A DNA stretch of 10,177 bases, taken from contig CAAGJR010000008.1 in assembly GCA_900770265.1 (NCBI GenBank), positions 1 through 10,177 of the forward strand. The letters run 5' to 3'. This stretch comes from an uncultured Acidaminococcus sp. (GTDB lineage: Bacteria > Bacillota > Negativicutes > Acidaminococcales > Acidaminococcaceae). The notes beneath the pieces were generated by a model. It saw nothing but the letters and a program-made list of their open reading frames with translations, made no database searches and had not been told where the DNA came from. The position numbers were made by a program, and so were the translations under genes. Shown in pieces: positions 1 through 6,770 of this stretch; the first letter of the stretch is position 1; every line of letters starts with the position of its first letter.

Positions 1-22
1 AACCTGAAGTAGGGGGTAGTCT

Positions 23-2230
23 ATGAAGAATCATTTGAAGTGGCAGCGGTTGTCTCTGGCGGTCCTGGCCTCTCTGGCCCTGGCCTCTCCGGCCTATGCG
101 GCAGAAGAAGTCACCCGCAGCCAGGATATCAACCTGACCAGCCATAAACCCGCAGCCGGCCAGGGTGTGGGCACCATCGAGGTGAACACGGAAGCGGCCC
201 AGCCTGCGGCACAACCGGCAGCCACTGCTGCACAGACCGCTGAGGACGAAACGCCCCGGTACCGGGAAGTCCGCCGCAACGGTGTGACCTACATCGAAAA
301 GGTAGGGAAGAAGCAGCTGGAAAAAGAAAAAGAGAAGGCGGAAGCTGACGAAGAACAGCTGCAGGCCCGGATGACCCAGCAGAAGGAAATCCAGGAAGCC
401 GAGAGCAAACAGCTCCCCGGCCGCAGCGTGCTGCAGCAGTCCGTGCTCTCCGATACGGATATCACGAACCAGGAAAAACAGTACGAGGATATCTCCAAGG
501 CCGCTGTGCCCTTCGTGGGCCAGACCGTCACGAAGGTGACCCTCACCGGCGCTTCCCATGAAGATACCGGCAAACTGGCCGATGTGCTGAAGATGCCTGC
601 GGGCACCAAGTTCACCAAGGAAGGCCTCCAGGACGACATCCGTGCCCTGTACGAAACCGGCTGGTTCTACGACATCAAACCGGTGTTCCATCAGGTTCCC
701 GAAGGGGTCCAGATCGAATACCAGCTGGAAGAGAACCCGGTGCTCACCGATGTGGACATCGAAGGCAACACCGTGATCTCCACCGGTGACATCAAGAAAG
801 CGCTGGATTTGCCCATCGGCAAGGTCCTGAACTCCCGGGATGTAAGCATCGGTGCCCGGAAGGTGGAAAGCCTGTACAGCCAGCAGGGCTACATCCTGGC
901 CAAGGTGGCTGATGTACGGATGCAGCCGGACGGCCATCTGAACGTGCAGGTCGCCGAAGGGGTCATCGAAGACTTCCGGGTCAAGGGCAACACCAAGACG
1001 AAGGACCGGGTCATCATCCGGGAAATGCGCATGAAGAAGGGTGAACCCTTCAACGCCAAGAAAGCCCGCCGGGCCATGCAGAAAATCTACAACCTGGGCT
1101 TCTTCGAAGACGTGAACATCCGTCTGAACCCGGGCCAGATGCCCAACACCGTTTCTGTGGAAGTTTCCGTGGTGGAAACCAGCACCGGTACGTTCGGTAT
1201 CGGCGCCGGCTACAGTGACGCCGACGGCTTCCTGGGTATGGTCAGCATCGGCGACAAGAACTTCATGGGCACCGGCGACAGCGTCAGCGCCCGCTGGGAA
1301 TTCGGCGGCGATTCCGAAACGAAGGCCAACTACGAAATCTCCTACATCAAGCCCTGGATCGACGACAAGGAAACCACGGCCGGGTTCACGTTCTACAACA
1401 TGACCAACGAATACGTGGACTACAACCGGGACGGGGATGAAATCGCCCGGTACTACAAGAAACGGATCGGCGAAGAACTGTTCTTCAGCCGGGTCACCGA
1501 CAACGAATTCATCACGAACAGCATCACCCTGAAGAACCGGGACGATAAATACAAGAAGCCCGTAGACGGCTACAGCACCCAATGGTTCGAAGCCGGTCAG
1601 GGCAATTATGATAATGTCCATGAATATCCGGATGACTACTACTGGGATAGGAACCAGCGCCTGAAGAAGAACTTCGGCACCACCCGCAGCATCACCCTGG
1701 CCCGTACCCTGGATACCCGGGATAACATCTACGATCCCCGGGAAGGGAAACGGACCCAGTACTCTGTGGAAGTGGCCAACTTCGGTGGCGACTTCAACTT
1801 CGAGAAGTACCAGGCCGATTACCGGTACTACTACCGGATGGGCAAGGACAATGTCTGGGCTCTGAACCTGGGTGCCGGTTATGCCAACGGGGATATGCCC
1901 CTGTCCCAGCGCTTCAGCGTGGGCGGCAGTGACATCCTGCGTGGGTATCGGGATGACCAGTTCAAGGGCAACAGCATGCTGAAAGGCTCCCTGGAATTCC
2001 GGTATCCGATCATCAAGAAAGTCCAGGGCGTGTTCTTTACCGATACGGGCTATGCCTGGAGTAAAGATTACGGCGAAAGCGACTTCGACCTGGGCAAGAT
2101 GAAATACTCGACCGGTGTTGGTCTGCGGATCAACTCCCCGCTGGGACCCATTAAGCTGGACTATGGCTTCCGGCTGGCTGGCGGCGACCGTGGCGGCCGC
2201 TTCCACTTCAGCTTCGGCGGTCAGTTCTGA
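23..2230 (+). CDS. bamA: BamA, outer membrane protein assembly factor (Omp85 family)
   Basis: BamA is the core of the machine that folds and inserts beta-barrel proteins into the outer membrane. The 735-residue product opens with a Sec signal peptide ending in Ala-Tyr-Ala at about residue 26. A low-complexity Ala/Pro/Gln stretch and a highly charged, probably coiled-coil segment (about 80-135) follow. Three POTRA domains can be read at about 163-238, 240-312 and 314-386; E. coli BamA has five. The barrel covers about 387-735, carries the family lid motif as LRGY (639-642), and ends in FSFGGQF with a terminal Phe, as expected of a beta-signal. A Shine-Dalgarno AGGGGG lies 6 bases before the ATG. 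Only 22 bases precede the gene, so its promoter is not visible. It heads a run of Skp-like genes, a common bamA-skp linkage. The family call is secure; strand limits are approximate. Confidence 0.96.
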   Translation: MKNHLKWQRLSLAVLASLALASPAYAAEEVTRSQDINLTSHKPAAGQGVGTIEVNTEAAQPAAQPAATAAQTAEDETPRYREVRRNGVTYIEKVGKKQLEKEKEKAEADEEQLQARMTQQKEIQEAESKQLPGRSVLQQSVLSDTDITNQEKQYEDISKAAVPFVGQTVTKVTLTGASHEDTGKLADVLKMPAGTKFTKEGLQDDIRALYETGWFYDIKPVFHQVPEGVQIEYQLEENPVLTDVDIEGNTVISTGDIKKALDLPIGKVLNSRDVSIGARKVESLYSQQGYILAKVADVRMQPDGHLNVQVAEGVIEDFRVKGNTKTKDRVIIREMRMKKGEPFNAKKARRAMQKIYNLGFFEDVNIRLNPGQMPNTVSVEVSVVETSTGTFGIGAGYSDADGFLGMVSIGDKNFMGTGDSVSARWEFGGDSETKANYEISYIKPWIDDKETTAGFTFYNMTNEYVDYNRDGDEIARYYKKRIGEELFFSRVTDNEFITNSITLKNRDDKYKKPVDGYSTQWFEAGQGNYDNVHEYPDDYYWDRNQRLKKNFGTTRSITLARTLDTRDNIYDPREGKRTQYSVEVANFGGDFNFEKYQADYRYYYRMGKDNVWALNLGAGYANGDMPLSQRFSVGGSDILRGYRDDQFKGNSMLKGSLEFRYPIIKKVQGVFFTDTGYAWSKDYGESDFDLGKMKYSTGVGLRINSPLGPIKLDYGFRLAGGDRGGRFHFSFGGQF

Positions 2231-2266
2231 TAAATTACTATTCAACAAGGAAGCAGGGATTGGAAA

Positions 2267-2746
2267 ATGATGGAATTTGCCCATAAGAAAAACGTCAAGG
2301 TGATCTCCCTGGCCATTGCGGCCCTGATGGTCATCGGCGTTTTTGTCCTGGCAATCCAGGGCAGGAACCTGGGCGGCGGTGACGCCACCATGAATTCTGC
2401 CATCGGTAAAGTGAACTACAACCAGGTAATGGCTTCCGCGCCGGGCCTGGCTGATGCACAGACCCAGCTGCAGCAGGCAGCCGAGGACAGCCGGAAGGAA
2501 TTTGAAGAAAAAAGCAAGGATATGAGCGACGCGGACAAACAGAAGCTGGCCCAGGAGTATCAGAAGAAACTCCAGGACAAGCAGAAGGAAGTCCTGGAAC
2601 CGGTGAAAAAAGAAGTGGATGACGCCATCGTGGCCGTGGGCAAGACCAAGGGCCTGACGGTTGTCGTGAACCAGGGTGCTGTGGTCTATGGCGGTGTGGA
2701 TGTAACCACCGACGTACAGGCCCAGCTGAAGAAAGCCAAGAAATAA
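2267..2746 (+). CDS. OmpH/Skp-family periplasmic chaperone, N-terminally membrane-anchored
   Basis: Skp/OmpH proteins hold unfolded outer-membrane proteins in the periplasm on their way to BamA. This 159-residue protein has a hydrophobic segment at about 12-30 with no clear signal-peptidase site, so it may stay anchored in the inner membrane. The OmpH-like start of the mature part (IGKVNYNQVMASAPGL, from residue 46) is followed by a Gln/Lys/Glu-rich coiled coil (about 62-115) and a C-terminal strand region ending in GGVDVTTDVQAQL. The length matches the family (E. coli Skp is 161 residues). Two in-frame ATGs sit back to back at 2267 and 2270. AGGGA at 2255-2259 lies 7 bases from the first and 10 from the second, so the start could be either. 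It begins 36 bases after bamA, which supports a shared transcript and function. Confidence 0.88.
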   Translation: MMEFAHKKNVKVISLAIAALMVIGVFVLAIQGRNLGGGDATMNSAIGKVNYNQVMASAPGLADAQTQLQQAAEDSRKEFEEKSKDMSDADKQKLAQEYQKKLQDKQKEVLEPVKKEVDDAIVAVGKTKGLTVVVNQGAVVYGGVDVTTDVQAQLKKAKK

Positions 2747-2776
2747 CCGGATGCCTGCCAAAGGGAGGAATGCGTC

Positions 2777-3712
2777 ATGGCCAGATGGCTCTGCCTGCTG
2801 CTGACTGGGCTGATGCTCGTCAGCGGCTGCAGCTTCACCCATGGGAAATTCCCCTTTGCCCGGGACACGAAGCCCCGCTTTGCGGTGGTGGACTGGGACA
2901 AACTGGTGGAACAGCATCCCAAATATAAGGAATGGCAGCGTCAGAAAGAACAGCTGGAAGCAGCCAAATGGCTGCGGGACCGGCAGAAGGAGAACGGCCA
3001 GCAGCAGCTGGAACTTCTGGGCAAGATGAGTGCCGTGAAAAAAGCCGGGGCCGGACAGTTCCAGTCGGCGGCCTGGTCGGCCAAGGTGGCCGAGAAGCGA
3101 GCCCAGGAACAGGATGCCCTCCGCAAGAAGCGGGAGGCCCTGGAAAGCCAGGCGGACGAAAAGTTCAAGGCGGACGAGGATGCAGTAGAAGAAAAATACC
3201 GCATCCCCCTGTTCAACCTGCGGCTGAAACTGGGCAGCATCAAAATGAGCGATGCGTCCCAGAAGGCTTTGCTCCAGGAACAGCAGGAACTGCTGGACAA
3301 ACGGGAGAAGGACCGGGCCGAGGTCCGGGCCGCGAAGGAAGACTGGCTGCAGCAGCAGCTGGCGGCCGACGTGGCGGCGTCCCAGGCACGGCTCCAGGCG
3401 TTCTCGAAAGAACTGGCCGGACAGACGGTCCAGGAACAGACCGGCCTTTCCCTGACGGACAAGAAGCCCCAGAACCAGGAAGGCCAGGTGGAACTGGACA
3501 AACTGATCGAAAGTATGGACAAACAGATCCAGCAGCAGGAAGACAAGGAAAAGAAACTGCGGGAGGATATCGACAGCGATATCCTCAGCGCCATCAAGAA
3601 AGTCAACCTGAGCCGGAAATATACGCTGATCTTCCGCAATCCGCGGGCCAACATCAGCGCGGACGACATCACCGATGAGGTGAACACCGTCGTCCAGCAA
3701 ATTGTAGACTAA
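2777..3712 (+). CDS. long coiled-coil OmpH-like lipoprotein
   Basis: A 311-residue predicted lipoprotein. A short signal sequence ends in the lipobox V-S-G-C with the lipidated Cys at residue 18. The next residue is Ser, not Asp, so under the E. coli Lol rule it would go to the outer membrane; whether that rule holds in diderm Firmicutes is uncertain. FAVVDWDKLVEQHP (36-48 region) matches the conserved OmpH opening. About 200 residues of charged, Gln-rich coiled coil follow, interrupted near 141-155 by a hydrophobic IPLFNLRLKL segment. The end (about 270-311) has an OmpH-like closing region. It is roughly twice the size of ordinary Skp, so internal duplication or lengthened tentacles are likely. 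AAGGGAGG lies 8 bases before the ATG. Its place between two other OmpH-like genes points to a role in outer-membrane protein delivery or in spanning the envelope; the exact role is unknown. Confidence 0.8.
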   Translation: MARWLCLLLTGLMLVSGCSFTHGKFPFARDTKPRFAVVDWDKLVEQHPKYKEWQRQKEQLEAAKWLRDRQKENGQQQLELLGKMSAVKKAGAGQFQSAAWSAKVAEKRAQEQDALRKKREALESQADEKFKADEDAVEEKYRIPLFNLRLKLGSIKMSDASQKALLQEQQELLDKREKDRAEVRAAKEDWLQQQLAADVAASQARLQAFSKELAGQTVQEQTGLSLTDKKPQNQEGQVELDKLIESMDKQIQQQEDKEKKLREDIDSDILSAIKKVNLSRKYTLIFRNPRANISADDITDEVNTVVQQIVD

Positions 3713-3726
3713 GAGGGATGGAAAAT

Positions 3727-4131
3727 ATGAAAAAAGCAATGATTCTCTGCATGATCACGGCAGCTATGCTGTCCTTTGGCTGCGGCCGCAACGCCCAATT
3801 CGGCGTGGTGGATATGAACAAGGTACAGACCGAAAGCCAGGTGTTCAAGGACGCCACCAAGGACCTGCAGGAAAAGGGCAAGGCCATGGAAGACGAACTG
3901 AACCAGGAAACGGCCGGCAAGAGCCAGGAGGAAGCCCAGAAGATCCTCCAGGAAAAGAGTGCCAAGATGCAGAGCCTGCAGGCTGAAGCCCAGGCCAAGG
4001 TGAAGGGCAGCTTCGATACCGCCGCCGCTTCTGTTGCCAAGGAAAAGAACCTGAGCGCCATCCTGGTGAAGGAAGCCGTTCCTCAGGGCGGTGTTGATGT
4101 AACTGACGATATCATCAAAGCAATGAAATAA
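3727..4131 (+). CDS. short OmpH-like lipoprotein
   Basis: A predicted Skp/OmpH-like lipoprotein of 134 residues from the chosen start. The preferred ATG is at 3727, because AGAGGG at 3712-3717 lies 9 bases upstream of it but directly touches the in-frame ATG at 3718. This start also gives a typical MKK signal-peptide opening. The signal sequence ends LSFGC with the Cys at residue 19; Phe at -2 and Ser at -3 are off the usual lipobox, so lipidation is likely but not certain. The mature part begins FGVVDMNKVQ, the OmpH opening, followed by a coiled coil. It ends GGVDVTDDIIKAM, nearly the same as the GGVDVTTDV tail of the first OmpH-like gene (2267), which suggests tandem duplication. The terminator just after it marks the end of this block. 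Confidence 0.8.
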   Translation: MKKAMILCMITAAMLSFGCGRNAQFGVVDMNKVQTESQVFKDATKDLQEKGKAMEDELNQETAGKSQEEAQKILQEKSAKMQSLQAEAQAKVKGSFDTAAASVAKEKNLSAILVKEAVPQGGVDVTDDIIKAMK

Positions 4132-4138
4132 CAAATGG

Positions 4139-4167
4139 AAGGGCGAACAGGAAGGTTCGCCCTTTTT
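4139..4167 (+). terminator. intrinsic terminator after the bamA-ompH block
   Basis: A perfect 8-bp stem (GGGCGAAC at 4141-4148 with GTTCGCCC at 4155-4162) encloses a 6-base loop. It can be extended by two A-T pairs and runs straight into TTTTT (4163-4167). This is a textbook rho-independent terminator 8 bases after the stop codon. It separates the outer-membrane protein block from lpxD, 40 bases on. I see no convincing promoter between it and lpxD, so it is probably leaky or acts as an attenuator. Confidence 0.85.
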
Positions 4168-4202
4168 CCCGTACCATCAGGAAAATGGAAAGGATGCTGG
4201 AT

Positions 4203-5237
4203 ATGGAAAAAACATTACAGGAACTGGCTGATCTGTTACAGGGAAAGATCCTTCAGGGGGATCCGGCCATGGTGATCAAAGGCGTAAACGGGCTGGAGGA
4301 GGCCCAGGCTGACCAGATTTCGTTTGCGGTGCCTCCGTACCTGGAAATCGCCGGTCAGTCCCATGCCGGGGCCATCATGATCCCGGAAGGAGCCACCCTG
4401 AAAGGGGAACAGGCCGTACTGGCTGTGGAAAATCCCCGGGCTGCTTTTGCCCAATTGCTGCAGCTGTTCCGTCCGCCTGAAAAGGTGAACAAGGGCATCA
4501 GCCAATATGCGTTCATCCATCCCTCTGCCAAGGTGGGCAAGGGCGTGGCCATCCTGCCCTTCGCCTATGTGGCAGAAGATGCAGAAATCGGCGACAACAC
4601 GGTGATCTATCCCCATGTGTATGTGGGGCGCCACGTGAAGATCGGCAGCGACTGCACCCTGTATTCCAACGTGACGGTGCGGGAAAACTGCGTGCTGGGC
4701 GACCGGGTGATCCTGCAGGCCGGCTGCGTCATCGGCGGCGACGGCTTCGGCTACATCACGGCTGGCGGCAAGCACACCAAGGTGCTCCAGACCGGCAATG
4801 TGGTGCTGGGCGACGATGTGGAAATCGGCTGCAACACCTGTATCGACCGGGCTACGGTGGACAGCACCGTGGTGGGCAAGGGCACGAAGATCGACAACCT
4901 GGTCCATGTGGGCCATAACGACATCATCGGCGAGAACTGCATCCTGGTGGCCCATGTGGGCATCAGCGGCAGCGTCACCATCGGCGACAACTGCACGTTC
5001 GGCGGCCAGGCTGCCACGGCCGGCCATCTGAAGATCGGCAAGGGCTGCACGTTCGCCGGCCGTACGGGCATCATCAGCGACGTACCCGACGGTGTGGTGT
5101 GGGCCGGCTTTCCTGCCCAGCCCCATGTGGACTGGCTGCGCCAGGTGGCCAACGAACGGAAGCTGGGCGGCCTGTTGAAACGGCTGCGCCAGCTGGAAAA
5201 AACGGTAGAAAAACTGGAAAGCGAGAAGAAGGAATAA
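4203..5237 (+). CDS. lpxD: LpxD, UDP-3-O-(3-hydroxyacyl)glucosamine N-acyltransferase
   Basis: LpxD adds the second 3-hydroxyacyl chain, from acyl-ACP to the glucosamine nitrogen, in lipid A synthesis (step after LpxC). The start is placed at 4203 because AAAGGA (4189-4194) sits 8 bases upstream. In-frame ATGs at 4185 and 4194 lack a properly spaced site and would add only 6 or 3 residues. The resulting 344 residues match E. coli LpxD (341). An N-terminal uridine-binding-type domain (about 1-100) leads into a left-handed beta-helix of hexapeptide repeats (about 106-300) and a C-terminal coiled helix rich in Lys/Glu/Leu. GDGFGY (179-184) is typical of LpxD. The HVGHND motif places the likely catalytic His at 238, equivalent to E. 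coli His239. It begins 40 bases after an intrinsic terminator. Confidence 0.95.
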   Translation: MEKTLQELADLLQGKILQGDPAMVIKGVNGLEEAQADQISFAVPPYLEIAGQSHAGAIMIPEGATLKGEQAVLAVENPRAAFAQLLQLFRPPEKVNKGISQYAFIHPSAKVGKGVAILPFAYVAEDAEIGDNTVIYPHVYVGRHVKIGSDCTLYSNVTVRENCVLGDRVILQAGCVIGGDGFGYITAGGKHTKVLQTGNVVLGDDVEIGCNTCIDRATVDSTVVGKGTKIDNLVHVGHNDIIGENCILVAHVGISGSVTIGDNCTFGGQAATAGHLKIGKGCTFAGRTGIISDVPDGVVWAGFPAQPHVDWLRQVANERKLGGLLKRLRQLEKTVEKLESEKKE

Positions 5238-5240
5238 ACC

Positions 5241-5849
5241 ATGAAGAAACAACTGACTGCAGCGCTGCTGTGTGCCCTGTCCGCTCTGCCCCTGGTGGCA
5301 GAAGCCAAGGTGATCCCCAGCGGTACCAGTGGCGTCATCAATGCTCCTTCCGGGTATGTCTGGCAGCCGGGCCATGTGTCCGGCGGCCTGGACTGGACGA
5401 AGGAAGGCCGGAACGTACGGGGGAACATCTCCCTGCCTCTGGGCATCGAAATCGCCGGCAGCCATGTGGATACGAAACATGACGGCTCTTACGGCACCGT
5501 CAGCGCCAAACTGCAGGTGCTGCGGGAAACGCCGGTGAGCCCGGCCATCGCCATCGGCGTGGAGGACATTGCGGACAACCAGAACCGCCGGGGCTATGTG
5601 GCCGTGAGCAAGGCTCTGTTCGCCGGCTGGAAGGTCCACGCTGGCGTGGGGACCGGTGACCAGTATAAACACGGATTCTACGCCGTGGAAAAAGAAACAA
5701 AGCTCCTGGGCCTTTCCATGAACCTGATGGGTGAATACGACGGCAGCCATTTCAACTACGGCGCCGCTGTGCCCGTGGGCAAATTCATCCAGACGGAAGT
5801 GGGCGTCCGGGACAAACACCTCTACGGAGGCATGAATCTCACATTCTAA
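5241..5849 (+). CDS. small YjbH-like outer-membrane beta-barrel protein
   Basis: A 202-residue exported protein of unknown function. The signal peptide ends Ala-Glu-Ala at about residue 22. The mature start carries GTSGVINAPSGYVWQPGH (28-45), which resembles the GxxGLIxxPTAY opening of the YjbH/GfcD family of outer-membrane polysaccharide-export proteins. From about residue 45 on, alternating hydrophobic/polar strands suggest a barrel of about 10-12 strands. The last residues, YGGMNLTF, end in Phe like a BamA-recognised beta-signal. E. coli YjbH is about 700 residues, so this is only the size of a barrel portion. AAGGAA, overlapping the end of lpxD, lies 6 bases before the ATG, and the gap to lpxD is 3 bases, so it is almost certainly co-expressed with lipid A genes. 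That context suggests, but does not prove, a role with lipopolysaccharide. The barrel call is firmer than the family call. Confidence 0.7.
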   Translation: MKKQLTAALLCALSALPLVAEAKVIPSGTSGVINAPSGYVWQPGHVSGGLDWTKEGRNVRGNISLPLGIEIAGSHVDTKHDGSYGTVSAKLQVLRETPVSPAIAIGVEDIADNQNRRGYVAVSKALFAGWKVHAGVGTGDQYKHGFYAVEKETKLLGLSMNLMGEYDGSHFNYGAAVPVGKFIQTEVGVRDKHLYGGMNLTF

Positions 5850-5861
5850 GGAGGGACGAAG

Positions 5862-6761
5862 ATGGCTGCGTACAAACTCATGCAGTTCATCAGCTGGCTG
5901 GTGTGCCATCAGCCCGACTGCCTGAACCGGGCCCTGGCCTGGGTGCTGGGCCATCTGGGCTGGCATGTGGTCCCCGCCTGGCGCCGCTATATGGCGAAGG
6001 AGAACATCAAGGACTGCCTGGGCGTAGATGACGCAAAGGCAGAGGCCATCGCCGAGGAAAGCGTGCACCGGTTCGGGCGCATGCTCATCGAGGTGCTGAA
6101 ATATCCGCTCATCAACAAGGACAATTTCCGGCAGCTGGTCCATTTCGAAGGGCTGGAGAACCTGGAAAAGGCCTATGCCGAAGACAAGGGCGTGATCATG
6201 TGCACGGCCCACTACGGCAACTGGGAAATGCTGGGGGCCTCCATGGCACTCCTGGGCTATCCCATCCTGTCCATCACCCGCAAGCAGAACAACGGGGCCA
6301 TGGACAAGTTCATCAATGACTACCGGCAGATGGTGGGGCAGCATGTGACCTACAACCATGGAGAAAACAGCATGCTGGCCATCGGCCGCTATCTGAAGAA
6401 GAAACATCTGGTGGGCATCCTGTACGATCAGGATTCCGCCCACACCGGGGAACACCTGCTGTTCTTCGGCAAACCTTCCCGGGTGCCCCAGGGGGCGGCA
6501 CACCTGTCCCGCATGTTCGGCTCGCCCATCGTACCGCTGTTCATGCACAACAATCCGGACGGCACGCTGACGGCCCGCATCTATCCGGCACTCCATACGG
6601 CGAAAACTGCTAACCGTTCCGAGGACGTCCGTGTTATAATGGAAGAGCTGGTAGCCATCGCCGAGCGGGAAATCCGACTGGATCCGGCCATGTGGTTCTG
6701 GGTCCACGACCGCTGGAAAGATGGCCGCAAACGATACGAAATGTACAAGAAAGGCGTGTGA
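5862..6761 (+). CDS. lpxL: LpxL/HtrB-type lipid A late acyltransferase
   Basis: This enzyme adds a secondary acyl chain to lipid A at the inner face of the cytoplasmic membrane. The 299-residue length fits the family (about 300-310). The catalytic HX4E motif is H117-Y-G-N-W-E122. A DQD at 189-191 and the C-terminal WFWVHDRWK (278-286) match conserved blocks of LpxL/LpxM proteins. An N-terminal hydrophobic stretch (about 5-38) is probably the membrane anchor or amphipathic helix. AAGGAGG (5848-5854) lies 7 bases before the ATG. LpxL and LpxM cannot be told apart with confidence from sequence alone, and only one such gene is in the window. Its TGA stop lies in the same frame as the following lpxC-fabZ gene, 9 bases ahead of that start. 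An extended -10 sequence sits inside its 3' part. Confidence 0.92.
   Translation: MAAYKLMQFISWLVCHQPDCLNRALAWVLGHLGWHVVPAWRRYMAKENIKDCLGVDDAKAEAIAEESVHRFGRMLIEVLKYPLINKDNFRQLVHFEGLENLEKAYAEDKGVIMCTAHYGNWEMLGASMALLGYPILSITRKQNNGAMDKFINDYRQMVGQHVTYNHGENSMLAIGRYLKKKHLVGILYDQDSAHTGEHLLFFGKPSRVPQGAAHLSRMFGSPIVPLFMHNNPDGTLTARIYPALHTAKTANRSEDVRVIMEELVAIAEREIRLDPAMWFWVHDRWKDGRKRYEMYKKGV
6632..6640 (+). promoter_or_regulatory. possible intragenic extended -10 promoter for lpxC-fabZ
   Basis: TGTTATAAT within the 3' part of lpxL is a perfect TGn-TATAAT extended -10. It uses an ATA codon in an otherwise GC-rich gene. There is no good -35 hexamer at 16-18 bases. Transcription would begin near 6647, about 125 bases before lpxC. 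The 10-base string GTGTTATAAT is identical to the one at the lpxB promoter (9995-10004). Chance occurrence is possible. Confidence 0.4.
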
Positions 6762-6770
6762 TCGATATCT

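Noticed and set aside
2932..3678. A second plus-strand frame of 248 codons within the long OmpH-like gene
   Set aside because: Its Gly/Pro/Arg-rich product has no recognisable motif; it overlaps a gene with a lipobox and OmpH features and arises from the repetitive Gln/Lys/Glu codon pattern.
4093..4130. A possible promoter for lpxD upstream of the terminator (TTGATG as a -35)
   Set aside because: No acceptable -10 hexamer lies at 16-18 bases, and transcripts would have to pass the terminator.
4185..4202. Upstream ATG starts for lpxD at 4185 and 4194
   Set aside because: No properly spaced Shine-Dalgarno precedes them, while AAAGGA is 8 bases before the ATG at 4203, and the family N-terminus aligns with the shorter form.
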